From positions 1-11,055 of the forward strand of contig PXPA01000044.1 of NCBI GenBank assembly GCA_003022255.1: a stretch of 11,055 nt of DNA. The letters run 5' to 3'. A program made the translations under genes and the position numbers. Position 1 is the stretch's first letter. The number at the start of each line of letters is the position of its first letter. Below, piece by piece: positions 1 to 6,086 of this stretch. The notes beneath the pieces were generated by a model. That model saw only the letters and a program-made list of their open reading frames with translations. It was not told where the DNA came from and made no database searches. The DNA is from Parcubacteria group bacterium SW_6_46_9 (lineage in GTDB: Bacteria; Patescibacteriota; Minisyncoccia; Phycocordibacterales; SW-6-46-9).

Positions 1-1
1 T

Positions 2-505
2 TTTGTGCATAAAAAATGTACGGTAGAAAAAGAGGGCGATACGTTCGTAAGCGGCAACCGAGAAGATGGGGTCAATTATGGCGGTCGGAAGGATCACACG
101 CGTAATGTCCAGTATCTTCAGCTAACTGCAGACGAAAAACCAATCTTTGTACATAATTTCCATGGTATGTGGAGTGCAGAAGGAAAAATTGATACGGAGA
201 GACGAATTCAGCAAAGCAAAAACCTTGCTTCTCATTTACACAAACACGATGGCCCGCAAATTGTCTGTGGTGACTTCAATATGCGACCGGACACCAAAAG
301 CATGGAAATTATTGAGTCCACCGGATTTCGCAATTTAGTTACTGAGTTTGACGTTACCGATACTCGGACCAGTTTTTACGATAAGGATGAACGCTTTGCT
401 GATTACATTCTGGCCTCAAGCGGTATTACCGTTAATGACTTTCAGGTGCTTCCGGACGAAGTATCGGATCACGCCCCGCTTCTATTGGATTTTAGTATTT
501 CGTAA
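2..505 (+). CDS. Endonuclease/exonuclease/phosphatase-family protein, 5' end outside window
   Basis: This is the C-terminal part of a metal-dependent phosphoesterase of the EEP fold, the superfamily of exonuclease III, DNase I and inositol phosphatases. Visible family landmarks, in order, are a VHNFHG segment, GDFNMRPDT (the Asp/Asn metal and catalytic motif), FADYILAS, and the terminal SDHAPLLLDF motif with the catalytic Asp-His pair. The open frame runs to the window edge, so the N-terminal half, including the first metal-binding Asn/Glu motifs, is missing; the GTG at 5 is unlikely to be the real start. The frame ends with TAA at 503-505. Whether the substrate is DNA, a lipid or another phosphodiester cannot be told from this half. 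The fold assignment is secure and the specific function is open. Confidence 0.85.
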   Translation, partial: FVHKKCTVEKEGDTFVSGNREDGVNYGGRKDHTRNVQYLQLTADEKPIFVHNFHGMWSAEGKIDTERRIQQSKNLASHLHKHDGPQIVCGDFNMRPDTKSMEIIESTGFRNLVTEFDVTDTRTSFYDKDERFADYILASSGITVNDFQVLPDEVSDHAPLLLDFSIS

Positions 506-542
506 AAACTTTCGTGTTTCAATTAGTAGTAATTAACACTCT

Positions 543-580
543 AAAATAAAAAACGCCCGATCCAGAGATTCGGATCGGGC
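543..580 (-). terminator. Intrinsic terminator for the minus-strand gene at 668-1846
   Basis: A perfect 9-bp stem (555-563 with 572-580, GCCCGATCC/GGATCGGGC) and an 8-nt loop are followed on the minus strand by a six-U run, an A and more U. On the plus strand the stem is followed only by ATTAAAAT, so it would be a weak terminator for the EEP gene. Its main use is for the minus-strand gene. Confidence 0.85.
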
Positions 581-663
581 ATTAAAATGGGAGAATGGTG
601 TCTTCGCCCAACGTGTTGAGATTAGTAGTGAAATAGCGCTCTCCACTTCCAAAATACTGCCAT

Positions 664-691
664 ACCGTCAATTAAAATTAGAATTGACGGT
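664..691. repeat. 10-bp inverted repeat spanning the stop codon of the minus-strand gene
   Basis: ACCGTCAATT at 664-673 and AATTGACGGT at 682-691 form a perfect 10-bp hairpin with an 8-nt loop. The stop codon (668-670) of the minus-strand gene lies inside one arm. There is no strong U-run next to it. It could be an mRNA 3'-end stabiliser or a weak second terminator; the stronger terminator lies about 90 bases further on. Confidence 0.6.
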
Positions 692-1846
692 AATTATATT
701 TTCCTCACCAAGCTTATCTCCGCGAACTAATGTGGGAGACACCTCCACTGTTTTTTCGGCGGTCGGATCATCACCCTTGCCTGGTGGACGGCGCTTATGA
801 CCTCGTCGCCAGTGTGGTCGAAGTTCTCGGTCAGATTTATTTCCAGGCACAGACAATCGGTTTACACTTTGAACAATGTGTTCATTGTCTACCTCAAAAA
901 CGTCGGATGATGTAGTCAAGGATTTGCCGCGGTTTTGCTCTGGGCGCTCTTCTGCTGGCGGCACGCCTTCTGGTAACTTTTGCGTACATTCTCCGCCAAT
1001 AGTCTCAAGAAAAATTACCAGATTTAAAACCGCTTCGCATGCCTTAAATATGACATCAACGCCTTCCCTCGATGCCTTTTTGAGCGAAAAGCCTTGTTCG
1101 CGCCCAGCAACATACCCTTTGTCTCGAGCTTGGTCAAAGTTTGTTAGGGTGTTGATTTTAATGTTCTTGTTAGGACTGCACTGCCAAGTTTTAACACCGC
1201 TGTCTTCACGGTTTAGCAGTCGTTCCACGTACTTGTCAAGAACAGCCATTACTTTCGTTTGCTTGCCAGCTTCAAAATATTTACGGGCTTTCTCTCTTTT
1301 TTCTTGACGGATACCATAGTATTTTCGCATCCAGTCTGGCAAGAAAGCAATAGCAAGCTGATTTTGATCCCTCTCTGGATACAGTAGGTCTTTGTAGTTA
1401 CTGACAAGCGCAAAACGGTATGTGTATCCATCAAACTTGAAGACGGGTTTTTCGAAAGAGATTCCGAATGAGTCAAGTGGCCAGGTAAGATCAGAGAGCA
1501 ACATCCTTCCTGGGTCGATCGACTCAAGTTTTTCCTGTACTGCTTCGTTAACCTGAAAAACCCTTCTGGAGTGAGCCGCCCATCCAGCCAGAAGTGGGGC
1601 GTTCAAACTCAAGCCAACTCTTCCAGTTTGGTTTGTTTCTCCACAAAACCGACGGCGGTCAAAAGTTTTCTGAGGATCAAAGTCGTTGAGGTATTTTCTA
1701 AACTCACTCCAATGAGACAGCGGACCGTCTATTATGGATTGGGCTATACCGTGATAACGGTTTTCTCTTTCATACATCTTTACTTGAATTCTCATGAGAA
1801 AACAGAGGTCTTCCCATTCACGAAGAAGTCCTTCCAAAACTTGCAT
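668..1846 (-). CDS. Unknown protein with PHWRRGH C-terminal motif (AcrVA2-like family resemblance)
   Basis: Soluble, basic protein of about 390 residues. Counted from a possible TTG at 1891 (407 residues), it has a helical N-terminal half, a segment around 132-165 (LLSDLTWPLDSFGISF, then a hydrophobic strand), a Lys/Arg-rich middle, a hydrophobic helix near 280-298 and a linker. The C-terminus holds RPHWRRGHKRR (358-368) and then VSPTLVRGD (384-392). That pairing, with a PTLV segment some 15-25 residues later, resembles from memory the C-terminal domain of proteins related to the anti-CRISPR AcrVA2. Most such relatives have no known anti-CRISPR role and I do not claim one. I prefer the ATG at 1846 because the likely -10 box (1903-1908) puts transcription start near 1896, too close for the TTG; ATGs at 1794 and 1778 are also possible. 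No Shine-Dalgarno sequence supports any of them. The gene stands alone between convergent and divergent neighbours. Confidence 0.7.
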   Translation of the reverse strand: MQVLEGLLREWEDLCFLMRIQVKMYERENRYHGIAQSIIDGPLSHWSEFRKYLNDFDPQKTFDRRRFCGETNQTGRVGLSLNAPLLAGWAAHSRRVFQVNEAVQEKLESIDPGRMLLSDLTWPLDSFGISFEKPVFKFDGYTYRFALVSNYKDLLYPERDQNQLAIAFLPDWMRKYYGIRQEKREKARKYFEAGKQTKVMAVLDKYVERLLNREDSGVKTWQCSPNKNIKINTLTNFDQARDKGYVAGREQGFSLKKASREGVDVIFKACEAVLNLVIFLETIGGECTQKLPEGVPPAEERPEQNRGKSLTTSSDVFEVDNEHIVQSVNRLSVPGNKSDRELRPHWRRGHKRRPPGKGDDPTAEKTVEVSPTLVRGDKLGEENIITVNSNFN

Positions 1847-1876
1847 AACTAAACACTGTGGTTTGATGAGAGAGCT

Positions 1877-1905
1877 AATTCTAGAGTGCAAAGAACTCTA
1901 GTATT
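1877..1905. promoter_or_regulatory. Candidate operator dyad overlapping the -10 box and start site
   Basis: CTAGAGT (1881-1887) and ACTCTAG (1895-1901) form a perfect 7-bp inverted repeat with a 7-base centre. It extends outward to 11-base arms (1877-1887 and 1895-1905) with one mismatch. The dyad covers the predicted transcription start and runs into the -10 box, a typical position for a repressor site. It could instead form a 5'-end hairpin in the transcript. The cognate regulator is unknown. Confidence 0.45.
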
Positions 1906-1933
1906 ATCTAAGCAAAGATATACTTTCTGTCAA
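1903..1933 (-). promoter_or_regulatory. Candidate promoter for the PHWRRGH-motif gene
   Basis: On the minus strand, TTGACA (1928-1933, a perfect -35) is followed by GATAAT (1903-1908, five of six matches to the -10 consensus). The spacer is 19 bases, longer than the ideal 17. Predicted transcription start is near 1896. The -10 box is overlapped by the dyad described separately. Confidence 0.6.
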
Positions 1934-1995
1934 TGTTTTCTTTTGATCGTAATTCTAGATCCGCTAATTTTTCTTGATTCATGATTCGTGTCTCG

Positions 1996-2004
1996 TGATA
2001 CGAT
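1996..2004 (+). promoter_or_regulatory. Extended -10 element for the exonuclease gene
   Basis: TGA-TACGAT (TG motif at 1996-1997, hexamer 1999-2004) fits an extended -10. The predicted start of transcription falls on or next to the ATG at 2011, giving an apparently leaderless mRNA. A TTGATT at 1974-1979 is 19 bases upstream and may act as a weak -35. Confidence 0.45.
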
Positions 2005-2010
2005 AAGGCT

Positions 2011-2676
2011 ATGATTGTCCTTGATATTGAAACAACCGGCCTTAATCCCGATAAACACTCAGTTGTGTCTGTCGGAGCGGTGGAGTTTGATCCCGTAAAA
2101 CTCGGTTTTGAATCAGACAACTCAAAATCTCGCCACAAGATAAGCCAGCCTGAGAATCAGTTTTATCAGGAGTGTCGGATGTGGGAAGGAGCAGAAATTA
2201 TGCCGGAAGCACTGGAAGTCATCGATCTCACTCGTGAAGACATTACGGACAAAAGCAAGCAGTCTCCAGAGTCGTTGCTGAAAAACTTTATCGGCTGGGT
2301 CGAAGCTTGCGACCGGCAAACGATCGCCGGGCATAATGTACATTTTGATCTTCAGTTTCTTAATGATACCGGCAGGCGTTTCGACCTGGAAAACACCCTC
2401 TCGGCCCGTCGGGGTTACTTCTATGATCGCGTTGTTGACACACACTCGCTGGCCTGGATGAAATTAGTCAAGGACGGAAACACGCCGGCAACAGACGACG
2501 GCCACTCACGAATTAACTCGGATTTTCTTTTTGATTACGTTGGTATTGAATATCAACGTGGTGAACACAATGCTTTGGAAGATGCCAAACTAACCGCGGA
2601 GGCGATCTCTCGGCTTTTGTATGACGAAAAGCTTTTGGGTGAATACGGCGAGCATGAGATTCCGTGGGAGAGCTAA
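2011..2676 (+). CDS. 3'-5' exonuclease, DEDDh (DnaQ-like) family
   Basis: Single-domain nuclease of 221 residues that should remove nucleotides from 3' ends of DNA or RNA using two metal ions. All three Exo motifs are intact: DIETTG (Asp5, Glu7), GHNVHFDLQFL (Asp113) and HNALEDAKL (His186, Asp191), with the His spacing of the DEDDh subclass. It is a free-standing enzyme, with no polymerase, helicase or GIY-YIG part attached. Relatives include the DNA polymerase III epsilon subunit, RNase T and oligoribonuclease; the sequence alone does not decide among proofreading, repair and RNA trimming. Two stretches, around residues 31-60 and 147-170, look like insertions compared with a minimal epsilon domain. 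There is no Shine-Dalgarno sequence, and an extended -10 ends seven bases before the ATG. The next gene is 90 bases downstream. Confidence 0.88.
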   Translation: MIVLDIETTGLNPDKHSVVSVGAVEFDPVKLGFESDNSKSRHKISQPENQFYQECRMWEGAEIMPEALEVIDLTREDITDKSKQSPESLLKNFIGWVEACDRQTIAGHNVHFDLQFLNDTGRRFDLENTLSARRGYFYDRVVDTHSLAWMKLVKDGNTPATDDGHSRINSDFLFDYVGIEYQRGEHNALEDAKLTAEAISRLLYDEKLLGEYGEHEIPWES

Positions 2677-2728
2677 CTGGCTTATAAGGCTTACACCTTA
2701 CTTTTACTTTAATATCAGGGGTAAATAC

Positions 2729-2756
2729 GGTAGTATAAAGACACGTTTTAACTACC
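2729..2756 (+). promoter_or_regulatory. Candidate htrA promoter with flanking dyad
   Basis: TATAAA at 2734-2739 (five of six matches) would start transcription near 2746, leaving a leader of about 20 bases before the ATG at 2767. No convincing -35 is seen. GGTAGT (2729-2734) and ACTACC (2751-2756) form a 6-bp inverted repeat bracketing the -10 and the predicted start, so a regulator could bind here. The evidence is modest. Confidence 0.35.
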
Positions 2757-2766
2757 TTACGTCCGT

Positions 2767-3963
2767 ATGCAAACAGATAAAACACAAACCGTTTTTATTA
2801 GTGCTCTTGTCAGTGCAATTGTTGGCATTGTTATTGTGCTTGGGTTTGGGCTAGCAGAAACAAACCCACAATCACCCGAGAATAACCAGCCGGTAACTCC
2901 TGTACAAAACGGAGGGGTTACAGCTACAACAAGCAGTAACTCCGCTGTCGTTAACGTTGTTGAAGCTGCGAAACCATCGGTTGTCTCGATTGTTGTCAGC
3001 AAAGAAATCCCCCAAATCGAGCGGTACTTTCAGGAAGGCCCGTTTGGCATCCGGATTCCCCAGCAAGGCATTACCGGCTACGAACGGCAGCAAGTCGGTA
3101 GCGGTTCCGGGTTTTTCGTATCATCGGCTGGGGTGATTGTGACCAACCAGCATGTGGTGTCTGATACGGAAGCCAGTTACTCAGCCGTGACAAATGATGG
3201 TAAGACCGTTGACTTGGAGGTTGTTGATCGTGATCCGACGCTTGATATCGCTGTACTAAAAGCAAAAAACAGTACGACCTCGTATCCCGCTTTGCCGTTC
3301 GGTGATTCCAGCAAGCTACGTTCCGGCCAAAAAGTTATTGCAATCGGCAATGCTTTGGGTGAATTTCAAAATTCTGTGTCAACTGGTGTAGTTTCCGGGC
3401 TGAGCCGCTCGATTATTGCTGGCCGGATGAGCGGTAACACAGAACGTCTTGAGCAGGTGATCCAGACGGATGCTGCTGTCAATCCCGGTAATTCCGGCGG
3501 TCCGTTACTTGACCTTTCTGGTCAGGTAGTCGGTGTCAACGTGGCGATTGCGCAAGGATCAGAGAACATATCGTTCGCGCTGCCGGCTGATGTCGTGCAG
3601 TCGGTTGTTGAGTCAGTGAAAAAGGAGGGAGAGATTGTTCGTCCGTTTTTGGGGGTTCGGTACACGGCGGTTACCGAAGAGATAGCAGAAAATCGTGATC
3701 TTCAGGTCGAACGCGGGGCGCTTGTCGTTGGTGACGCTACGGCACCAGCGGTTCAGCCGGGTTCGCCAGCTGATAAAGCAGGAATTAGGCCCGGCGATGT
3801 GTTGCTTGCATTTAACGGCAAGAAAATCGGTGAAGACAGCAGTTTGCAAAGCTTGGTGCGCAGTGCTCAGGTTGAGGAGGTGGTGGACATTACATTACTT
3901 CGAGATGGTGAGCGGATAACTGTTTCGGCAACGCTGCAAGCAGCGCCGGATCAGTTACGGTAG
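2767..3963 (+). CDS. htrA: Membrane-anchored HtrA/DegP-type serine protease with one PDZ domain
   Basis: Envelope quality-control protease of 398 residues that should degrade misfolded extracytoplasmic proteins. A short cytoplasmic N-terminus is followed by one membrane anchor at about residues 9-30, then a Ser/Thr/Asn/Pro-rich linker to about 60. The trypsin-like domain has a complete triad: His129 in TNQHVV, Asp160 in LDIAVLK and Ser243 in GNSGGPL. A single PDZ domain (about 285-390, containing GSPADKAGIRPGDVLLAFNG) binds exposed C-termini and controls activity. One PDZ and an uncleaved anchor match the HtrA/DegS-like layout of Gram-positive and CPR bacteria rather than soluble DegP with two PDZ domains. 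There is no Shine-Dalgarno sequence. It ends with TAG 61 bases before the SIMPL gene, with no terminator between them, so the two envelope genes may be co-expressed. Confidence 0.95.
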   Translation: MQTDKTQTVFISALVSAIVGIVIVLGFGLAETNPQSPENNQPVTPVQNGGVTATTSSNSAVVNVVEAAKPSVVSIVVSKEIPQIERYFQEGPFGIRIPQQGITGYERQQVGSGSGFFVSSAGVIVTNQHVVSDTEASYSAVTNDGKTVDLEVVDRDPTLDIAVLKAKNSTTSYPALPFGDSSKLRSGQKVIAIGNALGEFQNSVSTGVVSGLSRSIIAGRMSGNTERLEQVIQTDAAVNPGNSGGPLLDLSGQVVGVNVAIAQGSENISFALPADVVQSVVESVKKEGEIVRPFLGVRYTAVTEEIAENRDLQVERGALVVGDATAPAVQPGSPADKAGIRPGDVLLAFNGKKIGEDSSLQSLVRSAQVEEVVDITLLRDGERITVSATLQAAPDQLR

Positions 3964-3983
3964 TTGTAGAACGGTGTATGGGT

Positions 3984-4020
3984 TTTAATATTTTTTGAAG
4001 ATTAATAGATAATCTAAATT
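3984..4020 (+). promoter_or_regulatory. Weak candidate promoter for the SIMPL gene
   Basis: This A/T-rich stretch contains GATAAT (4008-4013) and TAAATT (4015-4020) just ahead of the ATG at 4025, with only poor -35 matches such as TTTAAT at 3984-3989. If GATAAT is used, the leader would be about five bases. This is only suggestive; read-through from htrA is equally possible. Confidence 0.25.
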
Positions 4021-4024
4021 AGAC

Positions 4025-4825
4025 ATGTCGTTATTTTCAAGTGCTGAAGGCAAAAAATGGCAGGCGCTTTTATGTAAAGCCGGTTTTGCTTTGTTGGTTG
4101 TCGGTACCTTGTTTTTGCTTGTCTTAACAATCAATCAAATTCGGTCTGGGCAGTATATCGGCAAGGCTGAAGACACACAGAATACAATCACTGTTTCCAG
4201 CAGTGGCGAAGCAGCTGCAATCCCTGACTCGGCTCGTTTTGGTGTCGGTGTTACCAATCAGGCAGAAACGGTAGGTGATGCGCAAAAGCAATCAACAGAG
4301 GAAATTAATGAGATTATTTCTTACCTTAAAGACCAGGGTGTGGCGGACGAAGATATTAAAACGACAAGTTATGACATTAATCCTCAGTATGAGTACATGG
4401 AAAATGAGGGCATTCCGCGCCGTCCAAGCGGTGAGCGGCAGTTGATTGGGTATGAGGCAAGTCAGCGTGTGCAGGTGACCGTGACGGATATTTCTCAGGC
4501 CGGTGATCTACTGAGTGGTGTTGGCGAGCGTGGTGCTGATGATATGTCCGGCCTGTCTTTTGTGGTCGAAGACCGAGAAGCGCTTCAGCAAAAAGCAGAG
4601 GTCGCGGCAATTGAGAATACACGCAAGAAAGCCCAACGTCTTGCCGATGCGCTTGGGGTTAGTCTGCAGCGGGTTGTAAGCTACGACCAGTCCGGTGGTT
4701 ACACGCCTAAGCATCGTCAGCTTGAGACAGATGATGTAGCGGCAGATGACCCAGCGAGCCCGGACATGCCGGCCGGTGAAAGTCGTATTCAGCAGCAAGT
4801 GGAAATTACTTACGAGATTCAGTAA
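4025..4825 (+). CDS. Membrane-anchored SIMPL-domain (DUF541) protein
   Basis: Extracytoplasmic protein of 266 residues with one N-terminal membrane segment (about 18-37) and a SIMPL/DUF541 domain covering nearly all the rest. Family marks include the opening ITVSSSGEAAAIPDSARFGV, a helix with a Gln/Thr-rich register, the DIKTTSYDINPQYEY strand, the GYEASQRVQVTV strand and the closing QQQVEITYEIQ. SIMPL proteins form oligomeric rings or channels and are linked to oxidative stress (E. coli YggE) and envelope functions, but no enzyme activity is established. The loop at about 222-253 is acidic and longer than the core requires. The start is fixed by the anchor; there is no Shine-Dalgarno sequence. 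It follows htrA in the same direction, suggesting a shared envelope role. Confidence 0.9.
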   Translation: MSLFSSAEGKKWQALLCKAGFALLVVGTLFLLVLTINQIRSGQYIGKAEDTQNTITVSSSGEAAAIPDSARFGVGVTNQAETVGDAQKQSTEEINEIISYLKDQGVADEDIKTTSYDINPQYEYMENEGIPRRPSGERQLIGYEASQRVQVTVTDISQAGDLLSGVGERGADDMSGLSFVVEDREALQQKAEVAAIENTRKKAQRLADALGVSLQRVVSYDQSGGYTPKHRQLETDDVAADDPASPDMPAGESRIQQQVEITYEIQ

Positions 4826-4905
4826 CGCCCTCACTACAATTTATACTCGAAGTCAGTAGATATTTATGTGCTCTATTTTATAGGATACCTAATCAGATTT
4901 GGTTT

Positions 4906-4944
4906 AGGAGGAATATGCAGGCCCAAAAGTTGCAGATTCATTGA
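4906..4944 (+). other. Possible nine-codon leader ORF with a strong Shine-Dalgarno
   Basis: AGGAGG at 4906-4911 lies three bases before ATG at 4915. The frame encodes only MQAQKLQIH before TGA at 4942-4944, which overlaps the TTGACA at 4941-4946. Strong Shine-Dalgarno sequences are rare in this window, so the site is noted. It may be chance, or a relic of a lost gene. The rest of the 180-base gap 4826-5005 shows only promoter-like elements. Confidence 0.2.
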
Positions 4945-4972
4945 CAAATATAATAATCCATGTAAATATATT
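4941..4972 (+). promoter_or_regulatory. Candidate promoter region for the helix-turn-helix gene
   Basis: A perfect TTGACA (4941-4946) is followed by TATATT (4967-4972) at a long 20-base spacing. A perfect TATAAT (4949-4954) lies between them but has no good -35 at the right distance. One of these probably drives the gene at 5006; which one cannot be decided by eye. Confidence 0.4.
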
Positions 4973-5005
4973 TTCTGAATCGTCCCTTTGAAAAAATCCT
5001 GAGCC

Positions 5006-5518
5006 ATGATGAAAAACAGTGGTAATGAAACCGACTTAAAACTGCTCGCTAAAAAAATCACCGAATCTCTTCAGAATGACCCTAGATCACAACGACAACT
5101 ATCGGAGCATGCTGGTATTTCCACACGCACTATTTATCAGCTGAAGAAAGCTAAGAGAGAGGAGCCGCCCCTGAAAAGCACAGCTAAGCTAGCGATCGCA
5201 CTAAACGAAGATCCTCTTGAATGGCTGGAAAAAGCTGCTTCTAAGCAAAGTATTTCAAAGGAAAGATGCTTTGAAATTGCGCAAAAAGCACTTCAAGAGC
5301 TAAGCAAAAGAAATAGGCAGAATAGGCAGAGACAGTCATCAGAATCGGCTAGAGAGCCATCAGAGCCGGATCATAGTATGATTGATATGTGTTCTGCTAT
5401 CATAGAGTATATTCAGTCGCGGTCAGAACGAACTGACAGCGAATCGTTCACTGGATCACTTAAGTTTGCAAGCGGGACTAAGGTTGATTTTGAATTTTCG
5501 TGGGAGGCTGTCGAATGA
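5006..5518 (+). CDS. Helix-turn-helix DNA-binding protein of unknown role
   Basis: Protein of 170 residues with an N-terminal XRE/Cro-like helix-turn-helix at about 27-75 (RSQRQLSEHAGISTRTIYQL is the two-helix core, followed by LKSTAKLAIALNEDP). A helical Lys/Arg/Gln-rich linker (about 82-112) and a C-terminal domain (about 122-170) end in an alternating beta pattern (SGSLKF-like, TKVDFEFSW). The C-terminus was not recognised; it could be a dimerisation or ligand-sensing module. Two adjacent ATG codons (5006 and 5009) are possible starts and neither has a Shine-Dalgarno sequence. The gene is monocistronic, with a promoter-like region upstream and a strong terminator at 5562-5590. There is no toxin gene beside it, so an antitoxin role is not supported. 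It could regulate the divergent or downstream regions, but nothing in the sequence shows its target. Confidence 0.75.
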   Translation: MMKNSGNETDLKLLAKKITESLQNDPRSQRQLSEHAGISTRTIYQLKKAKREEPPLKSTAKLAIALNEDPLEWLEKAASKQSISKERCFEIAQKALQELSKRNRQNRQRQSSESAREPSEPDHSMIDMCSAIIEYIQSRSERTDSESFTGSLKFASGTKVDFEFSWEAVE

Positions 5519-5561
5519 GATTGGGCCTTCCGGTAATTATTTCATGCTTCCCACACCCTAC

Positions 5562-5590
5562 CCCGGCCAGCTCTAGCTGGTCGGGTTTTT
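5562..5590 (+). terminator. Intrinsic terminator after the helix-turn-helix gene
   Basis: A 10-bp stem (5562-5571 with 5576-5585, one G-U pair) has a TCTA loop and is followed by five U. It separates the regulator gene from the ribosomal-protein leader promoter, which begins two bases later. Confidence 0.9.
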
Positions 5591-5591
5591 A

Positions 5592-5620
5592 TTGACATAC
5601 CAACAAAAATTGGATACATT
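5592..5620 (+). promoter_or_regulatory. Promoter of the rplJL leader transcript
   Basis: A perfect TTGACA (5592-5597) and TACATT (5615-5620, four of six matches) are separated by exactly 17 bases. Transcription would start near 5627, which is also the first base of helix P1 of the leader RNA. This is the best promoter in the window. Confidence 0.8.
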
Positions 5621-5626
5621 TATGTA

Positions 5627-5724
5627 TGTAGCGCCAGAGACAGCAGGCAGCCTGAAGTCCTGCTTAGGCCCACAGTCTACACAGGTTTCGTAGTATGTGC
5701 GGCCCGGCGTGGGCCGCTTTTTTT
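5627..5724 (+). promoter_or_regulatory. L10-type ribosomal protein leader with transcription attenuator
   Basis: This untranslated leader should bind L10, or the L10-L12 complex, and shut off stalk-protein synthesis when the protein is in excess. TGTAG (5627-5631) pairs with CTACA (5677-5681) as the closing helix. Inside, GCC (5633-5635) pairs with GGC (5667-5669) and GCAGG (5643-5647) with CCTGC (5659-5663), leaving an asymmetric AGAGACA/TTA internal loop like the L10-binding site of known L10 leaders. GGCCCAC (5667-5673) is also perfectly complementary to GTGGGCC (5709-5715), the 3' arm of the terminator. Pairing there forms an antiterminator, while protein-stabilised leader folding frees the terminator. 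The helices and the alternative pairing are visible; the ligand assignment comes from resemblance to the L10 leader family and the rplJ gene downstream. Confidence 0.8.
5699..5724 (+). terminator. Attenuator terminator of the L10 leader
   Basis: GCGGCCC (5699-5705) and GGGCCGC (5711-5717) form a perfect 7-bp GC-rich stem with a 5-base loop, followed by seven U (5718-5724). Its 3' arm also pairs with 5667-5673 of the leader, so formation is conditional. Confidence 0.88.
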
Positions 5725-5777
5725 GTTGCGAACAAAAGTGAGCCCAACTCAGCCCTTTTTTAGCTTTTTATTTGTCT

Positions 5778-5984
5778 ATGCATCATGTGTATGTGATTCA
5801 AAGTGAGCGTACGCATGAGTTGTACTACGGACGCACTAAGGATCTAAAGCAGCGCCTTACGGATCACAATGCAGGCCGAACAAAATCGACTCGCGATAGC
5901 CGGCCGTGGCAGTATGTGTACATCGAATCTTACCGCAGTAAGCAGGATGCGGTAGACCGAGAAAAGCAACTCAAACAGTATTGA
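5778..5984 (+). CDS. Small GIY-YIG endonuclease-like protein, probably cut short by a nonsense codon
   Basis: Protein of 68 residues in the small GIY-YIG family (UPF0213/YhbQ-like), whose members are usually about 80-100 residues. HHVYVIQS replaces the first motif and LYYGRTKDLKQRL holds the second, with the catalytic-type Arg, followed by HNAGRTKSTRDSRPW and the DAVDREKQLKQY helix. Activity is probably on DNA but is not established for these small forms. After the TGA (5982-5984) the same frame continues as NARTYVKDRIERSADL to a TAG at 6033-6035. This resembles the normal C-terminal tail, where relatives usually have Gly at the stop position, so a single GGA-to-TGA change is likely. The ATG at 5778 is preferred over a TTG at 5772. 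The gene sits oddly between the L10 attenuator and rplJ and would be transcribed under that control. Confidence 0.75.
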   Translation: MHHVYVIQSERTHELYYGRTKDLKQRLTDHNAGRTKSTRDSRPWQYVYIESYRSKQDAVDREKQLKQY

Positions 5985-6058
5985 AACGCTCGTACATATG
6001 TAAAAGACCGCATCGAACGAAGTGCTGATTTGTAGGCTAAAAAAGGTGCTGGGTATTC

Positions 6059-6082
6059 GAAATTATCACAGGTAATAATTTC
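6059..6082 (+). promoter_or_regulatory. Inverted repeat just upstream of rplJ
   Basis: GAAATTAT (6059-6066) and ATAATTTC (6075-6082) form a perfect 8-bp stem with an 8-base loop, ending four bases before the rplJ ATG. The second arm overlaps AATAAT (6074-6079), a possible -10 box whose start would fall on the ATG and give a leaderless rplJ mRNA. It could be an operator, a start-masking hairpin or chance in an A/T-rich stretch. Confidence 0.35.
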
Positions 6083-6086
6083 TCAC

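Noticed and set aside
876..1307. 143-codon plus-strand frame
   Set aside because: It lies antisense to the PHWRRGH-motif gene, has shadow-like composition and no family features, and lacks a promoter and ribosome site.
5006..5518. Toxin-antitoxin pair with the helix-turn-helix protein as antitoxin
   Set aside because: No small partner gene is adjacent; the gene is bounded by its own promoter region and terminator.
5982..5984. Genetic code 25 (TGA as glycine)
   Set aside because: Ribosomal, protease, exonuclease and SIMPL genes use ordinary Gly codons with no internal TGA, so one suspicious TGA does not support recoding.
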